Assembly (NCBI GenBank): GCA_029962745.1
Contig: CM057153.1
Location: 8,252,962 to 8,316,961 of the forward strand
Direction of reading: 5' to 3'
DNA length: 64,000 nt
Source of the DNA: Echinometra lucunter
Taxonomy: Eukaryota > Echinodermata > Echinoidea > Camarodonta > Echinometridae
The notes beneath the pieces were generated by a model, which was given only the letters and a program-made list of their open reading frames with translations, was not told the origin of the DNA and searched no databases. The translations under genes and the position numbers were made by a program. Shown here piece after piece: positions 36,546 to 49,235 of the stretch (its first letter is position 1; each line of letters begins with the position of its first letter).

Positions 36546-36829
36546 AGGGTAAGGTATTATTATGGGATGAGCAGAAGGTGGTCACTTTATTTTAGTGGTA
36601 TGATTTTTGCCATGGTCTTGAGGCAAGAAAAACTTGAATGACCATATTGCTAGAATGTGGAAATATTGATCAGGTTCAAAGAAATGTGTGTCAGGGTTCA
36701 CGGAATGGAATTACTCACTGATGCTTGTGAGCATTGGAATCCCCAGTTGTCTGTCAAGGTGCTAATGGTGTGTAGCAGAGAATAAAATGAAGACTTGGAA
36801 GAACAGTTGATTATGAAATTAATGGGCAA

Positions 36830-37265
36830 TGAAGAAGGAGAATAATAAAAGAGGGGGATACTAGGAGGGAGGAAGAGGTACATGAAGAAGGGGAGAGAAG
36901 GAGATGGGGAGAGGGAGGGAGGAAGAGAGAAAGAAAGAAAGAAAGCTGGAGAGAGATGGGGAGAGAGAGGTACATGTAAAAGGGGAGAGAGGAAGATGGG
37001 GAGAGGGGAGAGAGAGAGAGAGAGAGAGAGGGGAGAGAAAGAAATGGGAGAGAGGGGTACATGTAGAAAGAGGGAGAGGGGAGAGGGAGGGAGAGAGAAA
37101 GAAAGTGAGAAAGCAGGAGAGAGAGATGGGGAGAGAGAGAGGTATATGTAGAATGGGAGAGAGCGAGATAGGGGGAGGGAGGGAGGGAGGGAGGGAGAAA
37201 GACAAAGAAAGAGGAAAGCAGGAGAGAGAGAGAGAGAAGAAAAGGATAGAGATAAAGAGGTAGAG
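36830..37265. repeat. GA-rich purine tract with GAGGTACATGTA inserts
   Basis: 435 bases, nearly all purine, interrupted four times by GGTACATG or GGTATATG segments about 65-105 bases apart. A degenerate minisatellite; the Leu/Ser/Pro-rich frames on the minus strand are its translation. Confidence 0.9.
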
Positions 37266-37459
37266 AAGGGGCAAGGTTGGAAAAAGTTCTCAAATCATCT
37301 CGCCTTCAATCATTGGAGAATTTCTCATTTTTATCTGTGTGATGGGTTTGGCTTTCGTGAATCATTAAATACCAAAGGGAAATCATATTGAGATATTGGA
37401 TCTATAGGAGCTCATGACATGTCAGATGATGGGTTGATTATAGGAATGATAGAATTTTT

Positions 37460-37650
37460 TTCTAACTTGCATCTTTGAAAATGACCGCATCAATCTCTCC
37501 TATCTGCTTTAAATCCTATTGCATCATAGTGCACCAGGTATTTTGCTGAACTCCTTCAGATGCATTCTTGCATCTTTAAAAATGACCGCATCAGTTTGCT
37601 CTAAATCATAGTGCATCATAGTGCCTCTGCACCAGTTATTTTGGAGAAGC
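37460..37650. repeat. Two-unit tandem repeat, period about 99 bp
   Basis: TTGCATCTTTGAAAATGACC at 37468 recurs as TTGCATCTTTAAAAATGACC at 37567. CATCATAGTG and GCACCAG follow in both units. Confidence 0.8.
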
Positions 37651-38974
37651 ATTGATTGCTTTGATTGAATGCATCAAGAAGGCAGGACTGAGTTAATTTT
37701 CATTTGGCTATGGTTGAAAGAGCATTTGGTCATGGTTCTGTAAAAGTTTTTACTTTTGAAGATTTATCAGATTTTAAGTTGTTAGTAGTTTTTGAATGTT
37801 ACAAGCATTATACAAAAGACTAGAATAAAAAAAAAAAAGAAGAGAGATTAAAATATAGGAATAAGTGGTGTCATATGATTTTCCATCAGAACCTACCATT
37901 TTTTATATATTTCAAAGATTTTTTTCTACCATGGGGAAATATACTCACTCATTGTGACCCAATATGAATACAACTTTATTGTTTGGTAACCTGGTTTGAT
38001 CTTTATATTTGTCTGGCTTAGCTCTGTCTAAGATATTTTTCCTTTTCCATTGCCTTCTTGAAGTATAAAATTCTATTTTAGATAAGATTTGTCATCTTCA
38101 GGCTCTAAATATCAACAAGTTGCCAAGTTTTGAATGTTGAAAAAGAAATTTCATTTACAAGACACACTTTATCGCATATTGAATTTAAAGTCTGATATCT
38201 TTTATATTGATAATTTCAGCGGATATTGTTAAACATGGCATAATGCACAATAACTGAGCAATGTGTTTCATGTATACACATTCATATAACACAACATTTT
38301 ACACAAAGGCGAACCGCAAAGGATCAAAGCACTTCCAAGCGCCATGGATGATTCCATCAATGCATGCTTAACAATTGTTGTCTTGCCGACCTCGTCACCT
38401 TATCGGGATAATCGATACAACATCTGACATACAGCATCTGCTTCTACCAATCAATTATGTATTGAGAATGTTGCACATGGACTTGTCATTGCTGGTGTAA
38501 ACTCGTATAAGAAAATAAGCACAATGTTTTTACTCTTTAAAGATTCAGGATCGGAAATGCACAATTTAAGGAGTAAAATACATATTGTTGTCTGTATTAT
38601 TTGTGTTCCAGATGCATCTTTTTTGTGCTACTCCATTTAACCCTATGGCTACTGGAACGAGATATTCCCTGTACAAAGCCTATGGGAATTAAAGAACTAG
38701 GTATTCAACGGGTTAAAGCCATTTTGCACTGTATGTTCAAGAAAAAGATGATTTAAAAAAAAATGATATGTGACAAACAGTTCTGACAGAAGAAGTATTA
38801 TAACTGAGCAATAAGAAACCGAAAATAACGATATCCATCTACATGCAGGAGTCCCAACTCACATGTAGGATGGGTTCACTGTCTCTCTTCAAGTGAGAGT
38901 TGTATTTTTCATTGAATATGATTCCAGGCAGTTTACATAATGTGTATACGTGCTTGTGCTAAAATACATATTGT

Positions 38975-39045
38975 CTGTTTGGAGCCAGGAGGACATTAAG
39001 CCTGTATAAAATGATATGAATTAATGCCTTTCTGGCTCCAAACAG
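38975..39045. mobile_element. 71-bp hairpin MITE, copy 1
   Basis: CTGTTTGGAGCCAGGAGG and its inverted partner CTGGCTCCAAACAG flank an AT-rich loop (ATTAAGCC...GAATTAATGCC). A related hairpin is at 48211-48283 and half copies at about 48975 and 49350. Confidence 0.7.
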
Positions 39046-40371
39046 ATGGTATGTTATGATAGTAAACACTTCAGGAAATCAGTTTAGGTACTTTCCCCTT
39101 GATGTGCACTTCCATCGCTAGGATTCTAGATTAGCTAAAACAGAGTACAATTTTCCCCAGAATGAAATCACTTGCTGTTGGGAGAGATTGCAAAACTACA
39201 AGGGATATGTGAGACCTATTGCCTCTTTCTGAGCTGGCTTCATACTCCACCGAAAATTCATCCCAACTCAATTTCAGCTTTAATCAGTCACTCTCTCTGG
39301 AACATAAACAGTTGGATCATGATAGCTTAGTTCTTGTTTAGGGCATTGATTCTTCTCCTTCTTAACTCGGCTCCTCTCAGCTTTAATCAAGAACCACTCA
39401 TCTCTATCGCTTCACAGCCATTTTGGACTATTGCATTTGATGAGCTGATTTGATGAATTTAATTATTAGTAGAAATATGTGTATATCATATGTTGGCTGT
39501 CCTGTACCAGTTACCATTTAAATTTTTTGAGAATGAAAAATCTTATCATTATCCATATAAAGAGAATTTTCAGTCTGAAATAAAAGTGGTGTTTGCATAA
39601 GTTACATGACTCTGACATGTTGAGGTCATTGTCGATATCAAGCAACTCGCTCATGATGACGGTCTCCTGTGTTCTCAAATTCCGTTTCTAAATATGTATA
39701 TATTTCTTTGTAATAATTGATTCTTTTGTATTATGTTTGAATGCAGAAATAAATTTCAAACAAACAAACAAACAAAAATCCTTCATTAATCATTCAAAGC
39801 TAACAGATGGTATATAATTGATTCTTATTTTTTAAATGATTAATGCGCATTAACAATTATAAAAAATGTGCATTTATGCATGATGCACTGAGTAAAAGAA
39901 TATTATGCAGTTATGCAGTAGAATATCATATGCCTCTTTGGTACATAAAGCTAATATTGCAGGAGATATAATTTTACTCTTTGTAGAGATATGGATTTTT
40001 TATTGCATACTTCTCAAACATGCATGATTAAGTACACCCTTATTCGCGAGTGAAGGAACACTGCTCATAAAGTGTGCCCGAAAAAAAATGAGTCCTAAAA
40101 ACTAGGTCTGTTTGAAGAGTGGTTTCCTTGTGTTAAGTATGTCAGCTGTACAGATACGTCAAAGACATTGTTTTTTCTTCCGTAACTCATGCCTGCTTTG
40201 TAGGTTTTGTATAGGAATTTCTTTCTGTGTCTTGGTTAAGATCTTGTCCGCCATTTGATTGCATCATGACCTACTTTTAGTTGGGTATTATTTGGGCAGT
40301 ATGCATTTTTGTTTGCACTTGTGTGTAATGGAGAGTGAAGCTGAATGAATGAGATCAATATGTGGAGCAAA

Positions 40372-40500
40372 GAAAGAGAGGAGGAGAGAGATTGAGAGAA
40401 AGTGAGAGAGATAGAGAAAGACAGGGAAAAGAGAGAGCAGAGAGCTGAAAGAGTGTGTGTGTGTGTGAGAGAGAGAGAGAAAGCAGAGAGCTGAAAGAGT

Positions 40501-40533
<33 letters not shown>

Positions 40534-40549
40534 CAGAGAGCTGAAAGAG

Positions 40550-40580
<31 letters not shown>

Positions 40581-40850
40581 AAGAAAGCAGAGAGCTGAAA
40601 GAGTGCGTGTGTGTGTGAGAGGGAGAGAGAGAGAGAGAAAGCAGAGACCTGAAAGTGTGTGTGTGAGAGAGAGAGAGAGAAAGCAGAGAGGAGAGAGTGA
40701 GAGAAAGAAAGAGATAGAGAAAGATGGAGAAAGGAGAGAAGAGAAAGCAGAAAGAGGGAGAGAGAGAGAGGAGAAGAGAGGAGGAGAGAGGAGGGAGAGA
40801 GAAGAGACAAAGGGGAGGGAGAGAGATGGGGAGGATAGAGTGAATGAAAG
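40372..40850. repeat. GA/GT minisatellite with GCAGAGAGCTGAAAGAGTG unit
   Basis: GCAGAGAGCTGAAAGAGTGTG recurs five times (about 40436, 40482, 40532, 40587 and, diverged, 40640) with spacing of 46-55 bp. GT and GA runs of variable length lie between copies, and a plain GA tract lies on the right. Confidence 0.9.
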
Positions 40851-41464
40851 AAAGAGAAAGGATGAGGGCTTAATAAAAGAGTGACAGAAAAGAAAAGAGA
40901 GGGAAAGCATAGAGTAAATTGTATGATGATGATGCAAAGGATTAGACCATATTTTGGGTGAAAACTTGGGGGGGGGGTAAAATCTAAAAAAATAAACCAC
41001 AGAGGTAGAAATTAAGTCTAGGATGGAGCATGGGCAGGTTCTGTTATTACTATCATGTTCAGAGTACAGGAAGCATGGATGTCACAGGCAAAACAAAAGG
41101 AGAGAAAATTATGGGGAAAAAGTAGAGGAGGCTGAGAGAGAAAGAGTTAGAGAAAATGGAAGGCAGGGGAAAAATAATATAACCTGAATAACTACAGAAA
41201 CAATGAGTATAAGAGGAGGAAAAAGAAAAAAAGAAAAGGATACCAGACCTTATAAGGCAATTCATTTAGAGCATAGCAATGAAATGAATTCATGCTTACC
41301 CAAACAATTATCCATTTCTAGACCAATATGCTTTTTAGCTAGCTAGGCCATTCTGTATGAATGCTGATAGATTGATTGCTACCCTAATAGTTTCCAGAAT
41401 TCTCTCCAGGGAAATTGATGAGATGGCACTGACCATGAAGGGATGATGGTTGTATGTGGTACCC

Positions 41465-41492
41465 AGTGGGGGGGGGGGGGGGGGGAGGGGGG
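41465..41492. repeat. Poly-G run
   Basis: About 20 G, then AGGGGGG. Confidence 0.95.
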
Positions 41493-42336
41493 TATCTGGC
41501 ATATGCCCCTCCCCTCTTTGAAACCCAGTAGCATACCTTAAGTACACAATCTTTGTGTTGTTGGTTGATAACCCCCCCCCTTTTTTTTTTTGGAGATGAC
41601 CTTTTTTACATGTTCGAAATTTTTCTGAATATTGTTCTCCTTCTTTTACAAAATCCCAGCTACACCCTTAGTGGGACTGTCTTATTTGATTGCATCCCAT
41701 TACTTTTAAATCTTCCCCAAAGGATTGCCAACAGATTCTAAGTTAACATTTTTGCATAAAACCTTGGAAAAATGGATATGCATTCAATCTCCATACCTCC
41801 CAAAGGATTTCTGGGTAATATCATATGTCATTTTTTGCTGCTTTGAAAAAAGAAAATACATGATGTATAGCATTGTTTATCTCTTTAGAAATAGAAAGAA
41901 TATGTTTTGTAGTTATACGTGATAATTCTTTAATGGGATCAGATTTCCTGTTCTAGACTTGCTGTTTCTTATTTCATTCTTGCACATTGTCTGCAGATTT
42001 TTTTCTTTAAAAAAGAAAAAATTCATTAAATATTCACTTATAGATTCATGGATATCTGCTCTAAAGGTTGCATCACGTTGATAGGTTTCATGATTTTCTG
42101 TGTGTTAAAAAGTACAATTAAAGTATACCAGTCACCAGAAAAAAAAATTGTGTACAGATAGTACTTGTGAAATAACCCCCTGAAACCTTTACCCTGCATT
42201 CTAGGCACTTTAAGGAGTTTGAAGAAAGTAAAATATAACATAAGACCACACAATTAAGGCATTTATGGAATTGAATGGGAATTCAGTACTGTAAATGCTC
42301 TAATTCATGCCCGTACATGCATGTATATTGTTGTCG

Positions 42337-43016
42337 GTCTTATGAACCAGTGAATAGCCAAAATTGGGTCAAAAAATCAATTTTCACTTTTTTTTTGCAT
42401 ATTTGGATATTATATGTCAGAATCGAGTGGCAAAATGCCACCTCTCAGTTTCGTTTATTTTTAGAGAAATTCTGTTTAAAAAAAAAAATTTTTTGGGTGA
42501 ACGGCGAATAGCACTTTGTGGTCTCACAAACCGGTGAATAGGCCCCCTACATTTGCTTCACATGCATTATCCCTTGTCAGATTTTTAAGTCCCACATACA
42601 CACATCCATACATACGCGCAACCATATTTGGAAGGTGAACGGCAAATAGCACTGTGTGGTCTTATGAACCAGTGAGTAAGGTATGTGCTGACCGCTCGCA
42701 CAAGCCTTTTGTTCTTATGAACCAGCAAATAAGTGGCGAATAGTGTATATTTCTGACCGGGTGTGCGATTTTTTTGTTCTTACGAACCGGCAAATAGGTT
42801 TGTAAGCTTATAATTTGAGTTTCCTCTATGTATGGTGCTTAATACAAACATGATATTAAAATACAGTATATAAACTCTTTTAATCTGCAAAATTGCTGGG
42901 AAAACAGCAATTATGAGCATATAAATTCACTGCTCAAAAAGGTGAAAAACTTTGAACGCGTTTTTTTCTGAACTGTTTTTTTCCGCGAGGATGGGCTACT
43001 TGCCGGTTCGTGAGAC
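42337..43016. mobile_element. Probable 680-bp element with repeated GAACCAGTGAATAG motif
   Basis: The left end GTCTTATGAACCAGTGAATAG and right end CTACTTGCCGGTTCGTGAGAC are inverted copies. Inside, the same motif recurs in direct orientation near 42519, 42660, 42712 and 42778. A second motif, GTGAACGGC[GA]AATAGCACT, occurs twice (about 42497 and 42637). No ORF of note. No target duplication was resolved, so the class is unknown. Confidence 0.6.
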
Positions 43017-43199
43017 CCACAACGATATGTTGACTAGTCTGCCTCACTAGCCACTTTTATGCTAACTGAGAGTATGTTTGAACTGGCAATATCTCTTCAT
43101 GGAAGTAATATTTAAAGCTCATAGTTTGAATTTAGTATAGTGACACTGGATCCCTATTATACAGAGCAAAGTTTCTTTTGGTGATTGGTGCAATATCCA

Positions 43200-43346
43200 G
43201 GGCCCCATTTCAGAAAGCTTGTTCAGTAACAACTGCCACATTCCTATGACAAATTTGCTCGCAGCCGATCAGATGCAAGTATTTCAATAGCTTATAACAG
43301 TTATTGCAACTTGTTATTGGTAACCAAGTTTTATGAAACGGGGCCC
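43200..43346 (-). mobile_element. GGGCCCCGTTTCAT MITE, copy 3 (most complete)
   Basis: Begins GGGCCCCATTTCAGAAAGC and ends AAGTTTTATGAAACGGGGCCC. The core is inverted relative to copy 1 (CAGCCGATCAGATGCAAG). Length is 147 bp. Non-coding. Confidence 0.85.
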
Positions 43347-43899
43347 AGGTTAGAAATTTTAGTTGAAAAGACATCAACTCTCAAACATACCAATAAAACA
43401 TAACATGACATGTGTGATGAACAAGGAAAGCAAATCAAAGTCTCCAGTTTCATCAGAAGATGAACATTTCAAAATATAGCCAGGATTTTTTTTTTAAAAG
43501 AAGGGAGCACATGGGTTTAACCATCCTCTGTGCAGGTGCAAGGGGGGAGGGGGAGGATGGGGATGAACAGTAATTCCTTTTCTGATGGAGCATAGTTTTA
43601 TGATATATTTTGCACGCACACAGAATGTATGAGCAAACAAAATTTATTAGCAGTGAAACTTGATAAACTAATTCTGCAGAGCTTATGCACTGTTAATAAT
43701 TATTGAACCATCGTATCTAATCTTTGCGCACTTTTTAAAAATGACCCGGTGGCACCAAAATTTTGAAGCACCTAGGCCTCCCTGGTCAAATTAATTTCTA
43801 GCTATGATTTTTTTTTTTATAAATCTAAGTCTCAGTTATTAGTTATATTTGTTTTTAGAAATGCTTTTTTTGGCTTAGTGTGATACGTGGAAGTTCATT
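43347..43899. other. Non-coding stretch, probably an interspersed repeat in part
   Basis: Segments such as AAGGGGGGAGGGGGAGGATG and GGTGGCACCAAAATTTTGAAGC change composition abruptly and look inserted. No gene. Confidence 0.4.
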
Positions 43900-44365
43900 T
43901 TTTATTATTTGATGATAATCAATTGCATTAACAGCTTCATTGGATTGAGACTGCTTTAAATCGTATGTTAAAAACTCTAAAGATCAAATATAATGTAAGT
44001 GTCTTTGCTTTGTTGAAAAGATGAATAATGATATTATTTTCTCTTTTAGGTCTAGGTGTGAGATACACCAGTTCACTTTTAATTCTTTGAAGATATCAAT
44101 TACATTTATAACAACTTAATTGGATTGAGACCTGCTTCAAATCCTATATTCGAAATTCTAAAGATCACATACAATGTGAATGTCTTTGCTTTGTGGAAAA
44201 GATGAATAATGATATTTTTTTACTCTTTTCGGCTTAGATGTGATATGCAGCAGTTCATTTTGATTCTTCGAAGATATCAATTGCATAATAACAATAACAA
44301 CTTAACTGAATTGAGAACTGCTTCAAATCCTGAGTTCAAATTATCTTTTTCACAGAGCAAAGACA
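43900..44365. repeat. Three-unit tandem repeat, period about 182 bp
   Basis: Each unit contains GATGATAATCAATTG or GAAGATATCAATT, TTGGATTGAGACTGC or similar, AATTCTAAAGATCA, GTGTCTTTGCTTTGT and AAAGATGAATAATGATAT. Units are diverged, so the array is old. Confidence 0.8.
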
Positions 44366-46849
44366 AATAATGATATTATGACTAAGAATGATGGAAGGCA
44401 GAAAAAGGGACTGCAACAGGAAAAGGAAGACTTGAGCCTTAGGCTGAGCAGTTCTCGATTGTTTCAATAATACGAGCATTGGGTGCATTTGGGAAGTCCT
44501 GGTCACTGGAGTGAGAAATTAACTGTCAGATTTCTTCATTTTCCAGGCCGATCGAATGTTTATCCTTTCCTCACCTCCCGGGGAAATTTGAGTCAACACT
44601 GATGCCCTGTTTACCTCACGGTGTTTGAATCTTGTTGCCATGACGATCAAGTCTGTTCCTATTTTTCTGTCCATCTGTTCTCCTGCCCGATTTATTGATA
44701 GGGTAAATATGTAGTTTACGTGGTGAGATCGACATTATGTGCATTCATCTCAATGTCAATTTTACTTTGATAGTGCATTGCGATATACCGCTAGGGTTGG
44801 GTTTTTTTCTTACAGTCAAGGGTTGCTTCAATGAATCAAAAGTATTCAGTGTTCTGAGCTGAAATACCTCTTTGGAATTCTGATTCACATTTGAAATTAA
44901 ATTCAAGATATGAAATATAGAAATTTGCTATTTCAAATAAAGTGTTCAATTCAAGGCATTTCATCACTTCAGTATCTACATTATTTCAGAACAAAATAAA
45001 AATAATCTAAAATAGTAATAAGTTTCTAAACATCAAAAGTGTTGCTTGTTTGACAGATAAATATGTATTTGCATTTAGAAAGATATAAACATTGCATCTA
45101 AAGTGAAGAAAACTTCATCAAAAATGATAATGCTGTATTTTTTTTAAATAGAAAATTGTTGGTGATGTAAAGTGTATGCATCAGAATATACCGGTTGAGA
45201 GATTACTGGTATATAATATGATATGCTTTATACCAGAATGGAATACTCATTATTATTATGAATACTATTATTTATCACTTTAAAGATTTTTTTTCCTGCC
45301 CTCATCCCTGGAATTGTCTAAAATTCATGAGACTTTTTCTCAATAAAAAAATCCTTTCCTGTCATAGCAGACATTCACACTAAATAATTCAAATACCAAT
45401 GATTGCATTTTGAACAGTAGTTGTTTTCCACTCGAAAGTGCATTTTTTCCCCTCAATTTACATGGTATATTTAGCAACATTGCTTTGAATACACAAAAAT
45501 CACTTCATTAAATGTGCAGTGATGTAAATCATTGGTGATTGAAACATATTAGTCAGTGTTTTTTATGCTATAATTTGTATTTCTTAATTCAGTTAATAGA
45601 GGATGAGAAAGCATTTACATGAACAAAGGATTTTCATGTGGAATGTTTTTAAATTGTTGAAGTTGGACATTTAACTCACAGTGTGGAGGAAAAATGCAGT
45701 TGTAGAGATTGTATTGCTTACAGAATAATGCAAACAGTCTATGTCATGAGAAAAAAATCAAACAATCAATTATTTCATACAATGTACATTGCTTCTCTTT
45801 GCTAAGCTGCTGTACTTATAACTTTCTGTTCTTACGTGAACTGTACCTCTAGACTGCATAGAGGGCGGTATGTCATAATGTAAGTTACCTATCTGGAGTA
45901 GATATGAAAGTTCCCATGATGCTTCCGTCACTTGAGCGTAATATCCACTTTGCCAGTTATGGAAGTAAGGTAAACAATCTAGAACTGTTGAGAAAATAAA
46001 TTATTAAATAAAAGCAACATGATGCTCTGATATAAATCCGTGGCTTGTTGAAATGGCTGGAGTGAGTAAAAAGATGGTTTCCCAACTGACAAAATGACAG
46101 AATTCTCTTACTAGCTTGATGTGTCGATTGAATAGAAAATGGTCTGCTGCCATCTTGTGCCCATTTCATTACGTTCATTTGTTTCTGGTACTGAGTACTG
46201 GCGTCCCCGTGAACAATCTGATATTAAAGTGATGGCAGGTGCTATGACTTGCCCAATGTGTCATCCAAGGAAGGCTCGTCTTACTGCCCTCTTGTGTCCT
46301 CCGAGGGAAGAGCTGATGTCGTTGACTTCCATAACTGTGCGGGGATGATTGTTATTTTGCCGCAGGTAATGGGGCATTGGGAATCAGCTGTGGATTGCAC
46401 TGAAAGGATTGGTGTAGCAGAGTCGTGCTTGCCCGCGTGACACAAGATAGTTTTACAAGTGGTTCCGCCATTGAAGTGCGCATAATGTAACATTCATGCA
46501 AAGGCAGAAACACCTGTACTGCTGTGCATAATCTTCGCACAATGTGCAAAACATAATGTAACTTTCAATGCAATTCAAAACACGAACATCTGTCCTGTGC
46601 TTTAGTGCTCAAAATTTACAATGATTTCTCTTGTCTAGAGCTCTCAGGCTGTCTGGTCGATATCATTCACAAAATGTATTGATTTTTTATATTCCGGGAC
46701 ATTGGCATTCATGATTTATGAATGATCTGTGCAAAGATAGAATTTGTCTGGCAACATCAATTCTATTGCAACAGTTTTTATCAGTAGGGAAAACAGGAAT
46801 CACAGACAGGAAAGGAGAAGAATAAAGGAAGAGAGAGAGAGAGAAAGAA

Positions 46850-46893
<44 letters not shown>

Positions 46894-47054
46894 GATCAAA
46901 ATTTATCAAAATGTTTTGTAAAACTAAAGATTGTGTGATAATCAAATGCATGAAAACTAACTACATTGTATTATTGGTACACTATGGCAGTACGAATGTA
47001 AATACCAAAAGAGCATAGCATCTTTACTCCATACTGTCGAAAAAATCCTTCATG
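44366..47054. other. Non-coding stretch, nothing firm
   Basis: Islands with more CpG at 44560-44770 and 46170-46450. The latter has a CAG-GTAATG junction near 46364 and short open frames on both strands, but no exon with matching phase and good signals on both sides. Confidence 0.45.
46828..46888. repeat. (GA)n microsatellite
   Basis: GAGAGAGA with an AAGAAGGAAA break. Confidence 0.95.
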
Positions 47055-47943
47055 GAATGTTTAAATAAACTATTAATTTTATCTCACCATACTTCATTGC
47101 TTCCTGGAAAATGAACATCCCATTATTGATCCATCATCTTTCCCCCTGCATCTTCGTGACCCTGGTTCCATCCATCCTCCTAACCTGCACATAGGATGTT
47201 GGCATAGGATATGAATGGAGGAATTCCACGAACAGTGACAACCATGATGGTTCTTTACTATTTCCTCAGTCATGAATGTTTAAGGGATTAAACAATTTAT
47301 TTCATCTCACCATTTTTTCATTGCTTCCTGGAAAATAAATATCCCATTATTGATCCATCATCTTTCCCCTCGCATCATCTTGGCCCTGGTTCCATCCATC
47401 CTCCTAACCAGAGCATAGGATGTTGGCATAGGAGATGGATGGAGGAATTCTATAGACAGTGACATCCATGATGGTTCTTTGCTATTTCCTCAGTCACGAA
47501 TGTTTAAGGGACTAAACAATTTATTTTATCTCACATTTTTTCATTGCTTCCTGGAAAATAAATATCCCATTATTGATCCATCATCTTTCTCCTCGCATCA
47601 TCTTGGCCCTGGTTCCATCCATCCTCCTAACCAGAGCATAGGATGTTGGCATAGGATATGAATGGAGGAATTCCACGAACAGTGACATCCATGATGGTTC
47701 TTTGCTATTTCCTCAGTCATGAATGTTTAAGGGATTAAACAATTTATTTTATCTCACATTTTTTCATTGCTTCCTGGAAAATAAATATCCCATTATTGAT
47801 CCATCATCTTTCCCCTCGCATCATCTTGGCCCTGGTTCCATCCATCCTCCTAACCAGAGCATAGGATGTTGGCATAGGAGATGGATGGAGGAATTCTATA
47901 GACAGTGACAACCATGATGGTTCTTTGCTATTTCCTTAGTCAT
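47055..47943. repeat. Satellite array: four units of about 223 bp
   Basis: The anchor ATCCCATTATTGATCCATC occurs at 47117, 47341, 47564 and 47787, giving periods of 224, 223 and 223. Units 1 and 3 share ATATGAATGGAGGAATTCCACG, while 2 and 4 share GAGATGGATGGAGGAATTCT, so the array is a doubled A-B pair. Frames of about 60 codons occur in units 2-4 but shift with single-base indels and are not genes. Confidence 0.92.
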
Positions 47944-48210
47944 GAATGTTTAAGAGAGCATGAGATGAAGATGGAACTCTAATGGTGGGTGGAAAAGACT
48001 TTAGATCTATCATCAATGATGGCCTCGATGTTCAAGAGATCATTGACATTCTCTGCTCAGTGCTCAGTGTATAGTGTTGGAGCTCTCTTGAGAATGATGA
48101 CCTTTTTCTGTTAGGCTCTTGTCCCCGCCAACAGTGTTTTTAGTAAGAACTTTAATTTTTTGCGGTTGTTCAAGAGGAATTTCTGGGAGGACTATAGGTG
48201 AAAGATAATT

Positions 48211-48283
48211 TTATCTGGAGCCAGAATGGCATTAAGTCTATATAAAATTATATGAGTTATCGCCCTTCTGGCTTTGAACAGAC
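48211..48283. mobile_element. 73-bp hairpin MITE, copy 2
   Basis: TCTGGAGCCAGAATGGCATT at the left is matched by CGCCCTTCTGGCTTTGAACAGA at the right, with AAGTCTATATAAAATTATATG in the loop as in the copy at 38975. Confidence 0.65.
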
Positions 48284-49194
48284 AATTTCTGAGCTTTCTC
48301 ATTTTTTAAAATATTAGTTTAGAAGAGTATCATAACAGAAATATCCCCTAAAACGGATTACTCTTTAAATGCCCTCATGAAAAAGTGACAAGAAACGACT
48401 GTGATGCTTTGCTTGAACATTTGTGTGTAGTCCCATGTACTCACCTTTGTGTGCAGTGGATGTCCTTTACATTATAATAAAATAAAAAGTTGATTTCTTG
48501 TTATTGTGATGATTTGTGTAGGTAGCCACTTGGGTGCACAGATTCTAGTGTAGAGCAGAGTGTTACATTGTGTTCATATTAAATATTTGCACTGAAATTC
48601 ACTGAAAATCATGAACGGAATTATCTCTCAATCTCTTGCAAGTATCTTTTTATCCAAGACATAACAATGTGAGACTATACTCATTCACTTTCATGCTAAC
48701 TTTCTTTTTGCTACAAAAATTCTACATGAGCTTTAAAATCCACTTCAGACAACATGAATAGACAATGAGGGTGTAAAATGAATCATCCTTAATAGCCTGT
48801 AATCAGACTAATGCTCCGACAGAGCGGATCTCTTTTCTTATCGTCATAACCTCACGCTTTCTAATTAATTAGACAATAGATCTTCTCTCATGTGAGTTGG
48901 ATTCTGCGGATCAGAATTTTCATTAACTGTAATGATAAGGTTATAAATTATTACTGTCTTTTGAGCGGCATATAATTAATACATAGTTAATGCCCTTTTT
49001 TTAACTCTGAACAATATCTCTTGTAATGTGCCTTTTTAATGGATTTGGTAATGGTAATTACGATAATGGAAATATTCATATAGTGCACATGCCCATCAAG
49101 AGGGATGCTGAGTGAATAGGAATGAGGAAGATGAAGAAAGAAACTGAAGAGAAAAAGGCAATTAAGGAATTTTCATGAAACAGAGAGATAGAGA

Positions 49195-49195
49195 C

Positions 49196-49232
<37 letters not shown>
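49195..49232. repeat. (GA)n microsatellite
   Basis: About 16 GA units. Confidence 0.95.

Positions 49233-49235
<3 letters not shown>

Larger units (their letters stand above)
35241..38974. other. Non-coding stretch with simple and short tandem repeats
   Basis: Between the listed repeats the sequence is AT-rich and shows no exon. At 38637-38716 a segment of about 80 bp starts TTAACCCTATGG and ends CAACGGGTTAA, a possible remnant of the TTAA family. Its middle (CCTGTACAAAGCCTATGGGA) resembles 54556-54578. Confidence 0.45.
39046..42336. other. Non-coding stretch, no supported gene
   Basis: Besides the listed repeats, 41460-41530 (G run, then GGTATCTGGCATATGCCCC) has the look of an interspersed repeat. 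No exon recognised. Confidence 0.5.

Noticed and set aside
36811..37293. 160-codon Leu/Ser/Pro-rich frame on the minus strand
   Set aside because: It is a translation of a GA-rich purine tract; composition is fully explained by the repeat.
40236..41000. 254-codon minus-strand frame, the longest in the window
   Set aside because: Ser/Leu/His-Thr runs come from the GA/GT minisatellite; no domain and no splice logic.
47479..47908. Repeated 60-codon frames with the same peptide
   Set aside because: They lie inside the 223-bp satellite units and shift or stop with single-base differences.
47055..47943. Four regularly spaced repeats considered as a CRISPR-like array
   Set aside because: The unit is 223 bp with no distinct repeat and spacer parts, and the DNA is eukaryotic.
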